Below are positions 8,342-18,300 of a stretch of DNA of 64,000 nucleotides, piece after piece. The position numbers and the translations under genes were made by a program. The notes beneath the pieces are model-generated. The model saw only the letters and a program-made list of their open reading frames with translations. It was not told where the DNA came from and searched no databases. The stretch comes from Solilutibacter silvestris (GTDB taxonomy: Bacteria > Pseudomonadota > Gammaproteobacteria > Xanthomonadales > Xanthomonadaceae). The DNA lies in the NCBI RefSeq assembly GCF_002895945.1, contig NZ_NPZB01000002.1, forward strand, positions 186,001-250,000, in the 5' to 3' direction. The stretch's first letter is position 1. Every line of letters starts with the position of its first letter.

Positions 8342-9492
8342 TGTTTCTCTGGCGCCAGACATTGCTTGCCATGGCAGCGCTCCTCACATGCGGAATCGCG
8401 CAGGCGAAGGGCGCCGGCAAGGTCTGGCAAGGCACGTTGGGCCCGAATGACATCGTGGTCGAGATCGACACGCCCGCCAAAGGCAGTGCCGACCTCGACG
8501 GCCGCTACTTCTACCGTCGCCACCGCATGGACATTCGCCTGGAAGGCAACGCCGGTATCGGTGGCAGCATCGTCCTGAAGGAAGGCTTCGGTGGTGACGA
8601 CGCTGCGCAGGCCAGCTGGCGCATGCAGGCCCCGGCGCATGATCGCTGGGAGGGCGAATGGATCGGCCCGAAGGGACGGCGTCTGCCGATCCGCCTGCAT
8701 GGCCTTGCTGCAGCAACCGCGACGACTGTGCGCGAACCTAGTCTGGCGACATTGCGTGGCCAGCTCGGCGATTACGCATGGCTGCGCCTCTCGGAACTGG
8801 AATTGCAGCGCGGCAAGACCCAGCAGATCAATGGCGTCACCCTGCAATGGCTGCATCAACCCGATAGCAGCATCGACTTGTTCGAAGTCACCTCGGGCTA
8901 TTCCGCGGCGCAACTCCAGCGCATCAATGCGACGCTGCGCAAGCGGCTGTGGAGTTGGGTCGACAGCTATTACGACTGCATGTCCGGCGCCCGTGATGGC
9001 CTCGGTGAATTCGAAACGACGACGACATTGCGCCACGTCAGCCCGAAGATCATCAGCGCCAGCCTGTCCAGCAATTTCTATTGTGGCGGCGCGCATCCCG
9101 ATTTCGGCGATTCGCCGCTCAACATCGATCCGCGCGACGGCCGCGAACTGGACCTCGATGACGTGCTGTGGCTGGGCCCAGGCAAGCCGTTGCATGCCGG
9201 CAAGGGCGATGACTGGAACGCGGCGTGGGCCGAGTATCGCGGCAAGCGTTTCGCGCCGTGGGTGGTGGCGCGGTTCAAGTCGTTGTATCCGGCCGAATTC
9301 AAAAAGGGTGACGACGAGTGCAGCTACGACGATCCGGGCGTCTGGGACTTCGCGCAGTGGTACGCGACGCCGAAAGGCATCCACCTGTCCGCCTATTTCG
9401 CCCGCGTGGCGCGTGCCTGCGACGACCCCGACTGGGCGATCCTGCCGTGGAAGCTGGTCGATGCGTACCCGGGTGCGGTTCGCATCCACTGA
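8338..9492 (+). CDS. secreted protein with DUF3298/RsiV-like C-terminus
   Basis: 384 residues. Residues 1-22 form a signal peptide ending at AQA, so the protein is periplasmic or exported. The C-terminal half has the YCGGAHPDFG...NIDPRDGRELDLDDVLWL sequence typical of the DUF3298 domain found in the anti-sigma factor RsiV and in PdaC-like peptidoglycan proteins; in RsiV that domain binds lysozyme. The N-terminal half is not recognised. It overlaps tsaB by four bases (ATGATG at 8338), and two adjacent ATGs are possible starts. A cell-wall or lysozyme-interaction role is inference only. Confidence 0.7.
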   Translation: MMFLWRQTLLAMAALLTCGIAQAKGAGKVWQGTLGPNDIVVEIDTPAKGSADLDGRYFYRRHRMDIRLEGNAGIGGSIVLKEGFGGDDAAQASWRMQAPAHDRWEGEWIGPKGRRLPIRLHGLAAATATTVREPSLATLRGQLGDYAWLRLSELELQRGKTQQINGVTLQWLHQPDSSIDLFEVTSGYSAAQLQRINATLRKRLWSWVDSYYDCMSGARDGLGEFETTTTLRHVSPKIISASLSSNFYCGGAHPDFGDSPLNIDPRDGRELDLDDVLWLGPGKPLHAGKGDDWNAAWAEYRGKRFAPWVVARFKSLYPAEFKKGDDECSYDDPGVWDFAQWYATPKGIHLSAYFARVARACDDPDWAILPWKLVDAYPGAVRIH

Positions 9493-9589
9493 ACGGATCG
9501 CTCCTGCGCTGACGCCATTCTGACTTCCGGCACATGCCATCGCGCCACGTCGGCGCAATGCTGCGTTCCATTGCAGGATGGAGCCGGAC

Positions 9590-10213
9590 ATGGATCGCTC
9601 TCGGGACACGACATCGCCACGCCGCCCGTGGTGGCACTGGCGCGGCGAATGGGCGCGAACCGCGGCGCTGTTGCTGATGCTCGGGGTATTCCGCGCCTCT
9701 TTCGCCAACCACTACGTGGTGCCGAGCGGATCGATGCAGCCGACGCTGGAACCCGGCGATCGCGTATTGGTGGACATGCGCGCGCATGGCCTGCGGGTTC
9801 CGTTGACGACCTGGCGAATCACCCGCGGGCAACCGGTGCAACGTGGCGAAGTGGTGATCTTCGATTCACCCGCCGATGGCGTCCGCCTGATCAAGCGCGT
9901 CGTCGCGATTGGTGGCGACACGGTGGAAGTGCGCGACGGCCACCTGCGCATCAATAACCATTGGATGGCGGACGGTCGTGGCGAGCAGGAACGTTTTGAC
10001 GCACGCACGGTGACGCTTGACCTTGATGATGGCGGCGGCCCCGATGTCCCGCCGATGCGGATTCCGCAGGGCCGGTTGCTGATGATGGGCGACCATCGTG
10101 GCAACAGTCTCGATGGGCGCTTTTTCGGATTGGTCCCGGAAGAAAAAGTCTACGGACGCGCGACCGCAGTGTTCTGGCGCAGTGGCGAAGCGTTCGTCTG
10201 GAAACGCCTATAA
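9590..10213 (+). CDS. lepB: signal peptidase I
   Basis: 207 residues from ATG 9590; an in-frame ATG at 9578 would add four residues, but GGAG at 9580-9583 is well spaced for 9590. One N-terminal transmembrane segment (WARTAALLLMLGVFRA) is followed by the catalytic serine box VVPSGSMQPTL and the lysine box LIKRVVAIGGD. The C-terminal signature MMGDHRGNSLDGRFFG completes the S26 peptidase. It cleaves Sec and Tat signal peptides at the outer face of the inner membrane. It is shorter than E. coli LepB (324) with a single membrane segment and may be a second, auxiliary leader peptidase; the usual lepB-rnc-era neighbourhood is not seen here. Confidence 0.85.
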   Translation: MDRSRDTTSPRRPWWHWRGEWARTAALLLMLGVFRASFANHYVVPSGSMQPTLEPGDRVLVDMRAHGLRVPLTTWRITRGQPVQRGEVVIFDSPADGVRLIKRVVAIGGDTVEVRDGHLRINNHWMADGRGEQERFDARTVTLDLDDGGGPDVPPMRIPQGRLLMMGDHRGNSLDGRFFGLVPEEKVYGRATAVFWRSGEAFVWKRL

Positions 10214-10225
10214 GCAATCAGGTTC

Positions 10226-11134
10226 TCAGCGGTCGACGATCTCGCCAGCCGGCAAGAACTCCCACGTCCGCGTCACCTGCAGCACGTCGAGACCGTCCTG
10301 CGTCTTCGGTAGCGGCGGATACGGTTCCGCGAGTCGGGCGATGCGCAGCGCGGCATCGTCGAGCGTCTTGTTGCCGCTGGAGCGCGTGATGCTGAGGTTT
10401 TCGATGGTGCCGTCGCGGCGGATGTCGATCGCGATCATCACCGAGCCCTGCAGCTTGCGGCGGCGCGCTTCCTCGGGATAGTTGAGGTTGCCGACGCGCT
10501 GGACGCGATCCACCCATTGCCGCAAATAGGTGGCGTAGGCATATTCGCGGGTGCTCGCGGAAACGTATTTGCGCTTCGGCCGCTTGGCGTATTGCCGGGT
10601 CTGTTCGTCGATCTCGGCAGCCAGCCGTGCCTCGCTCATGTCCATGTCCACGCGCTCCCTGCCGGGCGGCAGCGGGCGGTCGCCCGGCGGCGAGGTGTCG
10701 CTGGCGGTGGCCGCGACCTGCGGACTGTCATGGGTGGTGACGACGCGGGTTTCCGGCGGGGGTTGCAGTGTCGGCGCCTGCGCCTGCAGTTCGCGCGCGG
10801 CGACGCCATCCTGCGGCGTCGGGGTGTCGCCGATCTGGGGATCGGTGGGACGGGTCGACTTGTCGTGTTCGCCGCCGCCCTGGTTGGCGGCCTGGGCGAG
10901 GAAATCCGCCTGCTTCGGCGTCAACGGCGTCTGTACCTGGGTCAGGATCACGTCCAGCGTCGGCACGACGGGCGCAGCTTTGCTGATGGCGAAACCGACG
11001 CCGAGCAGCAACACCGCATGCACCGCCAGCGACAGCAGGAAGGTCGCGCTCAGGCGCTGGCCATCGCCAATGCGCGGCGGCGCCGGCGTCGGCGGGCTGT
11101 CGCCATTCGCGCTGATCGGGCTGGTCGCGCTCAC
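10226..11134 (-). CDS. TonB-like energy transducer
   Basis: 302 residues from GTG 11134, which overlaps the gshB stop (GTGA). The N-terminal membrane anchor at about 25-46 (LSATFLLSLAVHAVLLLGVGF) includes the membrane histidine seen in TonB proteins. A Pro/Gln/Thr-rich periplasmic spacer follows. The C-terminal TonB domain reads NYPEEARRRKLQGSVMIAIDIRRDG...SSGNKTLDDAA. TonB couples the ExbBD proton motive force to outer-membrane receptors, but no exbBD is nearby. Overlap with gshB is a known arrangement in Xanthomonas relatives. The start rests on the overlap and on the absence of an ATG nearby. Confidence 0.85.
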   Translation of the reverse strand: MSATSPISANGDSPPTPAPPRIGDGQRLSATFLLSLAVHAVLLLGVGFAISKAAPVVPTLDVILTQVQTPLTPKQADFLAQAANQGGGEHDKSTRPTDPQIGDTPTPQDGVAARELQAQAPTLQPPPETRVVTTHDSPQVAATASDTSPPGDRPLPPGRERVDMDMSEARLAAEIDEQTRQYAKRPKRKYVSASTREYAYATYLRQWVDRVQRVGNLNYPEEARRRKLQGSVMIAIDIRRDGTIENLSITRSSGNKTLDDAALRIARLAEPYPPLPKTQDGLDVLQVTRTWEFLPAGEIVDR

Positions 11135-12081
11135 GCCGCCAGTCGCGTTTCGATGGCGTCGAACAGCATCCCTGCGATATTGATCCCGAACTGCGCATCC
11201 AGCTCGCGGATGCAGGTCGGGCTGGTCACGTTCACTTCGGTCAGGGAATCGCCGATCACGTCGAGCCCGACGAAGATCATCCCGCGCCGCTTCAGTTCCG
11301 GGCCGACCTGCGCCGCGATCCAGCGGTCGCGCTCGCTCAACGGGCGACCTTCGCCACGGCCGCCGGCAGCGAGATTGCCGCGGAACTCGTCGCCCTGCGG
11401 GATCCGCGCCAGGCAATAGTCGACCGGCTCGCCATCGACCAGCAGCACGCGCTTGTCGCCGTCGACGATCTGCGGCAGGTAACGCTGGGCGAGGGCAAGG
11501 TGCTGGCCGCCTTCGGTCAGTGTTTCCAGCATCACATTCAGATTCGGGTCGCCACGGCTGGCACGGAAGATCGAACGCCCGCCCATGCCGTCCAGCGGCT
11601 TCAGCACCGCCTCGCCCTGTTCACGCACGAAGGCCTTGAGCGCCTTGGCATCGCGACTCACCAGCGTTGGCGCGCAGCATTGCGGGAACCACAGCGCGGC
11701 CAGTTTCTCGTTCATGTCGCGCAGGCCCTGCGGATCGTTCACCACCAGCGCGCCCTGGCGCTGTGCCTGCGTCAGGATCTGGGTGTCGTGGACGAAATCG
11801 GGGTCGACCGGCGGATCCTTGCGCATCAGCACGATGTGACGGGCATCAAACTGCAGCGGCTGGAATTCGCCCAGCGTGAACCAGTCGGCCTTGTCGTCAC
11901 GCACTTGCAGCAAGGCAGCCTCGGCCCCGGCGACGCCATCGGCCAGCGACAATCCGCCCGGTCGGACGTAGCGGATCGGGTATCCGCGCCGCTGCGCTTC
12001 CAGCAACATGGCGAAGGTGGAGTCCTTGGCCGGTTTGATCCCGGCGATCGAATCCATCACCACCACCACTTCGTGTTGCAT
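11131..12081 (-). CDS. gshB: glutathione synthetase
   Basis: 316 residues from ATG 12081, the same length as E. coli GshB. MDSIAGIKPAKDSTFAMLLEAQRRG at the start, VLKPLDGMGGRSIFR in the middle (ATP-grasp loop) and the ending NVTSPTCIRELD are diagnostic. It joins gamma-glutamylcysteine to glycine with ATP. A longer reading to 12171 would run through the probable promoter. It is divergent from pilG and translationally coupled to the tonB-like gene downstream. Confidence 0.95.
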   Translation of the reverse strand: MQHEVVVVMDSIAGIKPAKDSTFAMLLEAQRRGYPIRYVRPGGLSLADGVAGAEAALLQVRDDKADWFTLGEFQPLQFDARHIVLMRKDPPVDPDFVHDTQILTQAQRQGALVVNDPQGLRDMNEKLAALWFPQCCAPTLVSRDAKALKAFVREQGEAVLKPLDGMGGRSIFRASRGDPNLNVMLETLTEGGQHLALAQRYLPQIVDGDKRVLLVDGEPVDYCLARIPQGDEFRGNLAAGGRGEGRPLSERDRWIAAQVGPELKRRGMIFVGLDVIGDSLTEVNVTSPTCIRELDAQFGINIAGMLFDAIETRLAA

Positions 12082-12108
12082 GCCACTCTCCGCCTTCGCG
12101 ATGTGCGG

Positions 12109-12117
12109 ATGGTAGCA
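12109..12117 (-). promoter_or_regulatory. extended -10 promoter candidate for gshB
   Basis: On the minus strand the sequence reads TGCTACCAT, an extended -10 element (TGn plus TACCAT, four of six matches to TATAAT), ending 27 bases before the gshB ATG. No strong -35 is seen, as is common for extended -10 promoters. Confidence 0.35.
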
Positions 12118-12177
12118 ATATCGATCCGCACGGCTTAGCGGAATGCGCGCAAACTGCATCGTTTTCGTCACGCAAGC

Positions 12178-12206
12178 TTGACAGGCTCTGCGCCGGATGG
12201 AACATT
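12178..12206 (+). promoter_or_regulatory. sigma-70 promoter candidate for the pilG operon
   Basis: A perfect -35 TTGACA at 12178-12183 is followed by a 17-base spacer and AACATT at 12201-12206, a weak -10 (three of six). It lies about 50 bases before the chosen pilG ATG at 12257. It overlaps the alternative start at 12197, which argues against that longer start. Confidence 0.42.
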
Positions 12207-12256
12207 CGCACGATTGGCATGCTCCCCCCGGCGTGCCCCCGCATCAGGACAGGTGG

Positions 12257-12658
12257 ATGGAAGGCAACAACAGCCACGAGCGCTTCAACGGACTCAAGGT
12301 GATGATCATCGATGACTCGAAGACCATCCGCCGCACCGCGGAATCGCTGCTCAAGCGCGAGGGCTGCGAGGTGGTGACCGCGAGTGACGGCTTCGAGGCG
12401 TTGGCCAAGATCGTCGAGCAGCACCCGCACATCATCTTCGTTGACGTGATGATGCCGCGCCTCGACGGCTACCAGACCTGCGCCCTGATCAAGAACAACC
12501 AGGTGTTCAAGTCGACGCCGGTGATCATGCTGTCGTCCAAGGATGGCCTGTTCGACAAGGCCAAGGGCCGGATCGTCGGCTCCGAGCAATACCTGACCAA
12601 GCCTTTTACCCGCGAAGAATTGCTGGGGGCCATCCAGGCCCACGTGCCGGGGCATTGA
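12257..12658 (+). CDS. pilG: PilG, single-domain CheY-like response regulator of twitching motility
   Basis: 133 residues, close to the 135 of Pseudomonas PilG. Residues 14-130 form one receiver domain: acidic pair IIDDSK, phosphoacceptor Asp63 in FVDVMMP, and the KPF lysine in YLTKPFTREEL. Start ATG 12257 is chosen for the purine-rich AGGTGG before it; an ATG at 12197 would add 20 residues but overlaps the predicted promoter. It receives phosphate from the PilL/ChpA kinase and acts on pilus extension. It is the first gene of pilG-pilI-pilJ-chpA-chpB-chpC, all on the plus strand with short gaps. Confidence 0.92.
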   Translation: MEGNNSHERFNGLKVMIIDDSKTIRRTAESLLKREGCEVVTASDGFEALAKIVEQHPHIIFVDVMMPRLDGYQTCALIKNNQVFKSTPVIMLSSKDGLFDKAKGRIVGSEQYLTKPFTREELLGAIQAHVPGH

Positions 12659-12659
12659 G

Positions 12660-13199
12660 ATGGACGCCGGTCTCAGCGCCTACCACTATCTCTGCGATCT
12701 CGACCGCCGCTGCCAATCGCGCAACGTCGGCTTGCCGCAGCATGTTTCGGGCGAGGGCGGCTGGCGCGGGCTGGGCTATCGCCTCGGCGCACACCAGTTG
12801 CTGTCCAGCTATGACGACATCGTCGAAATCCTGACCCTGCCCGAGACCACCCCGGTTCCGGGCGGGCACGCGTGGCTGCTCGGCCTCGCCAACATCCGCG
12901 GCAACCTGCTGCCGGTGATCGATCTCAAGCTGTTCCTGGAAGGCGAACGCACCGTGTTGCGCGAAGACCAGCGCATGCTGATCGTGCGCCAGCCGGGTGG
13001 CGATGTCGCCGTGCTGATCGATGCCCTGTTCGGGCAGCGCATCTTCGACGACCAGCACGCCGCCGACCCCGCGCAGGTGGGCGACGGACGCTACGGGCAT
13101 TTCATCCAGCGCGCATTCCATGCCGACGGCGAGACCTGGGGTGTCTTCGACTTGTCGCGGCTGGTGCGCACACCGGAGTTCAGGCAAGCCGCGGCCTGA
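12660..13199 (+). CDS. pilI: PilI, CheW-like coupling protein
   Basis: 179 residues with a CheW domain from about residue 30: [30 protein letters not shown] is the typical CheW core. It bridges the PilJ chemoreceptor and the PilL/ChpA kinase in the cytoplasmic array. It starts one base after the pilG stop. An 86-base gap before pilJ shows no recognisable site. Confidence 0.9.
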   Translation: MDAGLSAYHYLCDLDRRCQSRNVGLPQHVSGEGGWRGLGYRLGAHQLLSSYDDIVEILTLPETTPVPGGHAWLLGLANIRGNLLPVIDLKLFLEGERTVLREDQRMLIVRQPGGDVAVLIDALFGQRIFDDQHAADPAQVGDGRYGHFIQRAFHADGETWGVFDLSRLVRTPEFRQAAA

Positions 13200-13285
13200 A
13201 CGCGCGGCATCATCCATCCACTTCACACACATCCACGGCAGCGCAGCACAACAGCGCAACACGCGTCACCAATAGGGGCAAAACC

Positions 13286-15301
13286 ATGAGCACCACAGCG
13301 GACAACATCCTCGGCAGGGCACGCGCCGCCGGCAGCAACTTCTGGGCGATCATCCTTGCGGGTGCATTGCTGGTGTTCCTGGTCAATGCGGGTTATTCGC
13401 TGTACAAGTCGTCGCGCTACAGCAGCGCCAGCGGTGCCGTGGCCGACCTGCAGGTGCTGTCGCAGCAGTACGCCAACCTCAGCCGCGCGGCGGTGGATGG
13501 CAAGCCCGACGCCTTCAAGAACCTCAAGACCGTTCGCGACGACATCCAGAAGTCGATCGCGGAAGTGGATTCGCGCTACGGCAGCGAAGCGGCGGTGTCC
13601 TCGGACATCGCGCGCGTCAAGGCGACCTGGGCGCCGCTGGCCAAGAGCGGCGACGCCATTATCGGTTCCGAATCGGTGCTGACCGGCCTCTCCAGCAATA
13701 CCGACAAGTTCACTGCACGCATCCCCGACCTGCAGGCGCAACTCAACGAAGTGGTGGCGGGTCTCAGCAATGGCGGCGCCCCGACCGCCCAGCAGCAGAT
13801 CGCCATGCGCCAGATCGTGCTGGCATCCGGTATGGGTCGTCGTATCGCCGAAATCCGCGCCGGTGGCGCTGGCGCCCCGGTGGCCGGCAACGGCCTGAAA
13901 CAGGATGCCGGCTTGTTCGACCAGATCATGACCTCGCTGCGCGATGGCGGCACCATGGCCGCCAAGGTCACCACTGGTTCCGCAGTCGCGCCGCTGAACA
14001 AGGCGACGCTGATGTGGGGCGAGATGAAGAAGGATCTCGACGCCGTTCTCGGCAATTCCTCGCAGCTGTTCGCCGCGCAGGCCGCATCCGACAAGATCGG
14101 TACCGGCGCCGACAAGCTGCTGGCCGACAGCCGCAAACTGTTCAACAGCTTCACCGCGAGCGGATCGCTGAAGGACACCCACATCCTCGGCAACGTCTGG
14201 ATCACCCTGCTGGCCGGTGCGTTGGCGGTGTTCTCGCTGGTGTTCCTGTTGTTCAACCAGTACCGCGCCCAGGCACAACGCCGCGCGGCGGTGGAAGAAC
14301 TCAACGCCCGCAACCAGCAGGCGATCATGCGGCTCCTCGATGAAATGGGCTCGCTCGCAGAAGGCGACCTGACCGTGAAGGCGACCGTGACCGAGGACGT
14401 CACCGGCGCGATCGCGGACTCGATCAACTTCGCCATCGAGCAGCTGCGCAGCCTGGTGGGCACGATCAACGTCACCTCGGTGCAGGTCGCCGCCGGTGCG
14501 CAGGAAACGCAGAACACCGCGCTCAACCTCGCCGAGGCCGCAGAACACCAGTCGCAGGAGATCACCCACGCTTCCGACCGCATCAGCGAAATCGCCACCA
14601 ACATCAACCAGGTGTCGCGCAACTCGGCGCAGTCCGCGGAAGTGGCGCGCAAGTCGGTGGAAATCGCCACCAACGGTGCCGGCGTCGTGCGCCAGACGAT
14701 CCAGGGCATGGACAACATCCGCGACCAGATCCAGGAAACCTCGAAGCGCATCAAGCGACTGGGCGAAAGCTCGCAGGAAATCGGCTCGATCGTGGAACTG
14801 ATCAACGACATTTCCGAACAGACCAACATCCTGGCGTTGAACGCGTCGATCCAGGCGGCTTCGGCCGGTGAGGCCGGCCGCGGGTTCGCGGTGGTGGCCG
14901 ACGAAGTGCAGCGACTCGCCGAACGCGCATCACGCGCGACCAAGCGAATCGAAGGTCTCGTCCACACCATCCAGTCCGATACCAACGAGGCGGTCAGCTC
15001 GATGGAACAGACGACCACGGAAGTGGTGCGTGGTGCGCGACTGGCCGAACACGCCGGTACCGCACTGGGCGAAATCGAACGCGTGTCGAGCGATCTGGCA
15101 GGCCTGATTGAAGGTATTTCCCATTCCGCCGAGCAGCAGTCGACCGCGGCATCGAACATCACCCAGACCATGGACACGATCCGTTCGATCACCGCGCAGA
15201 CATCGCAAGGCGCCAGCCAGACCGCGCAGTCGATCGGAACGCTGGCACAGCTGGCGACCGACCTGCGTCGTTCGGTGGCCGACTTCAAGCTGCCGGCCTG
15301 A
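13286..15301 (+). CDS. pilJ: PilJ, type IV pilus chemoreceptor (methyl-accepting protein)
   Basis: 671 residues from ATG 13286, which has AGGGGC nine bases upstream; Pseudomonas PilJ is 682. Transmembrane segments lie at about 19-40 and 303-324, with a periplasmic region between them carrying two PilJ-type sensor repeats. A HAMP segment and a long cytoplasmic coiled coil follow. The signalling tip reads [34 protein letters not shown] near 505-535 and would contact PilI/ChpC and the kinase. It senses pilin or surface contact at the pole. Methylation sites were not assigned; see the findings on missing adaptation genes. Confidence 0.93.
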   Translation: MSTTADNILGRARAAGSNFWAIILAGALLVFLVNAGYSLYKSSRYSSASGAVADLQVLSQQYANLSRAAVDGKPDAFKNLKTVRDDIQKSIAEVDSRYGSEAAVSSDIARVKATWAPLAKSGDAIIGSESVLTGLSSNTDKFTARIPDLQAQLNEVVAGLSNGGAPTAQQQIAMRQIVLASGMGRRIAEIRAGGAGAPVAGNGLKQDAGLFDQIMTSLRDGGTMAAKVTTGSAVAPLNKATLMWGEMKKDLDAVLGNSSQLFAAQAASDKIGTGADKLLADSRKLFNSFTASGSLKDTHILGNVWITLLAGALAVFSLVFLLFNQYRAQAQRRAAVEELNARNQQAIMRLLDEMGSLAEGDLTVKATVTEDVTGAIADSINFAIEQLRSLVGTINVTSVQVAAGAQETQNTALNLAEAAEHQSQEITHASDRISEIATNINQVSRNSAQSAEVARKSVEIATNGAGVVRQTIQGMDNIRDQIQETSKRIKRLGESSQEIGSIVELINDISEQTNILALNASIQAASAGEAGRGFAVVADEVQRLAERASRATKRIEGLVHTIQSDTNEAVSSMEQTTTEVVRGARLAEHAGTALGEIERVSSDLAGLIEGISHSAEQQSTAASNITQTMDTIRSITAQTSQGASQTAQSIGTLAQLATDLRRSVADFKLPA

Positions 15302-15351
15302 GTGGCGGATCGTCCCGTGACTGCACTGGCAACACCTCGAAGGAACGCTGA

Positions 15352-18300
15352 ATGAGCGCGCTGCGCGAAGCGATCGAACACGCCACCTTGGGCTGGATCA
15401 AGCCCGAGCTGGATGCCGCGCTCAAGCAGGTCCAGACCGACGTCGAGGCCTATGTCGAGACGCCGTCCGACGTCGGCGCGATGCGTTCCGCTGCGGACCA
15501 GCTGCGCCAGATCGAAGGCACGCTGCGGATGCTGGAGCTGTATGCACCGGCGATGGTGGGCGAGGAGATGCAACATCTCGCCGGATCGATCGCCGACGGA
15601 CAGTTGCAGGGCCGCGAGCACGAGGCCTGCGATGCCTTGCTGCGTGCAACGGTGCAACTGCCCGACTATCTGGAACGCCTGCAGGGCGGCCATCGCGATA
15701 TCCCGATCGTGCTGTTGCCGCTGCTCAACGATTTGCGCGCGCTGCGCGGCGAACAGCCGCTGGGTGAAGCGGTGCTGTTCGCGCCCGATTTCAATCGCCC
15801 GCTGCCCGATGACGTCCCGCGTGCAGATGCGGTGGTTGCCGCAACGGCGTTGTCCGGCGCACCGGCGATGCTGGCCGCGCTCGATCACGCGCTTGATGGC
15901 TGGAACCACGGCCACGGCCCAGCCGATACCGCCGGGTTGCACGATGCCCTGTCCGGGTTGTTGGAACTGGCGCAGGACGAGGACACCCGGCGCATGCTGT
16001 GGGTGGCCAGCGAATCCGCCGAAGCATTGGGCCAGGGTGCGCTACCCGCATCCATGGCATTGAAGAACGCCTTCGTGCTGGTGGCGCGGGAAACCCGCCA
16101 GGCCTTGCACGCCGATGGCTTGCGCGCAGGTTCGGCCTCGGCACTCTATGAGCCGGTGCGCCAGTTGCTGCAACAGGTGGCCAACAGCCAGGCGGGATCG
16201 CCGGCACTCGATCGTTTGCGCTCGGCGTTCGCGATCGGTGGCGATTCCGGCGTGTCCGACCAGGAACTGGAACACGCGCGCAGCAGCGTCACCGGTGTCA
16301 ATCGCGCATTGCTGGATACGGTGGCGTCGGCGTTGAAGGAAGACGTGTTCCGGGTCAAGGATGCGCTCGATCTCCATCTGCGCACCGGCAACACCGACAT
16401 GTCCGAGTTGGCGCCGCAGGTCGAGGCGCTTGGTCGCATCGGCGACACCCTGGGCATGCTCGGGTTGGGTGCCGCACGCGAGAACATGCATCGCCAGCGC
16501 GACGAACTCGCGCGGGTGGTTGATGGCAGCAACCGCGCCAGCGACCAGGCCTTGCTTGATGTTGCCGGGGCATTGCTGTTCGTCGATGCCTCGCTGGAAG
16601 ACCAAGTGGCGCGTCTCGGCCACGACAATGCGCTGGCGCCGTCCGAAGGCGGGTCGATGGGCGCGTCCGACGCCGCCCAGCTGATGACCGTGCTGATCCG
16701 CGAGGCCATCGCCAATTTCGGCGATGCCCGCCAAGGCTTCGTCGCCTTCGTCGAAACCGGCTGGGATCACGCGCAACTCGCCGAAATCCCCCGCCTGCTC
16801 AATGAAGTGGCTGGCGCGCTGGGCATGCTGGAACTGCCGCAGGCCGCCGACTATCTCAAGGGCATCCGCCTCTATACCGAGCACGAGCTGATTCGCAAGA
16901 AGCGCGTGCCCGGCAGCCAGCAGCTCGACACGCTGGCCGATGCGCTCGCCAGCACCGAGTACTACCTCGAAGCGTTGCGCGACAAGCGCGCGGATCGCGA
17001 CGACATCCTCGCCATCACCCGCCAGAGCCTGGAAGCGCTGCACTACTGGCCGTTGCCATCCGCTCCCGAAGTGGATGAAGCGACGCCGGTGGACGCCGAA
17101 CTCGAAACAGCTTACGAAGCGCTGATGACGCGCGCCGCCAGCGAGCCGGTGACCGCGCTCCACGATGCACCGCCGCCGTTGCCGGTGATGGAAGCGGAAC
17201 CGCTGTCGGCATTCGTTGCCGAAGCCGCACCGCCCGTTGTCGAAACGCCGGTGTTCGAGGCGGTCGAAACGATCGCGACGCCTGCTGCGCCGATCGCCAT
17301 GCCGGCAGCAGCTGTCGGCGGCAATCTGGCCGTGCGCGCGGAGCTCGGGTTCGATCACGGCAAGGACGAGATCGACGATGAAATCCGCTCGATCTTCGTC
17401 GAGGAATTCGAAGAAGAGATCGCCAACCTCAAGCAACTGATGCCGGTGTGGCTGGAGCAGCCGCACGACCCCGAACGCCTGCGCCCGATCCGTCGCATCT
17501 TCCATACTTTGAAGGGCAGTGGGCGCCTGGTGGGCGCCACCCGTCTCGGCGAATTCAGCTGGAAAGTCGAGAACATGCTCAATCGCGTGCTGGACGGCAC
17601 GCGTCCGGCATCGCCTGCAGTGATCGGCGTGGTCGAGACTGCCAGTGTCAATCTGCCGCACCTGCTTGCCGCGCTGCAGAACCAGCCGGTGCCCGAACTC
17701 GATCTCGATGGCATCGCCGCCGTCGCCGATCGTGTCGCGGCGGGCGAGGAAGCGCAGTACGTTGCAGTTCTCGCAACGCCGGCAACGCCTGCGATCGAGC
17801 CGGTCATCGAAACGCCCGCGCCAGTTGCAGAAGCCGAGCCCGAGACGGTCGCGCAGGTCGAAGCGCCTGCTGCAGTCGAAGAGCCGCATGCGCCCGTTAT
17901 TCCCGCCGGCCACGTCCCGGTGCAGGTCGATGCGATCCTGCTGGAAATCCTTGCCGCGGAAGTCGGTGGCCACGTCGCCACGGTCGAGTCGTGGCTGCAG
18001 GGCGCGAAACAATCGCCGCAGGTGCCGGATGACATCCTGATCCGCGCCGTGCACACCATGAATGGTGCCTTCGCGATGGCGGAGGTGCCGGAAATCACCG
18101 ATGCCACGGGGCCTGCCGAGGGCTACCTCAAGCGCCTGGGCGCAGTCGCGCAGCCAGTCGATGCGCATGGCCTCGCGACACTGGACGAATTGGTCGCGCA
18201 GATCCATGCCACGGTGACCGGCTTGCAGCAGGCCGCGCAGCATGTGCCGGCACAGGCCGGACTGGCCGCCGGACTGGTGGCGTTGCGTGATGCCCTGCCG

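Noticed and set aside
9493-9589. RNA gene or riboswitch in the gap before lepB
   Set aside because: No stable fold or known motif could be recognised in fewer than 100 bases.
12197-12256. Longer N-terminus for PilG
   Set aside because: The added residues are not receiver-like, lie across a TTGACA promoter candidate and would exceed the usual PilG length.
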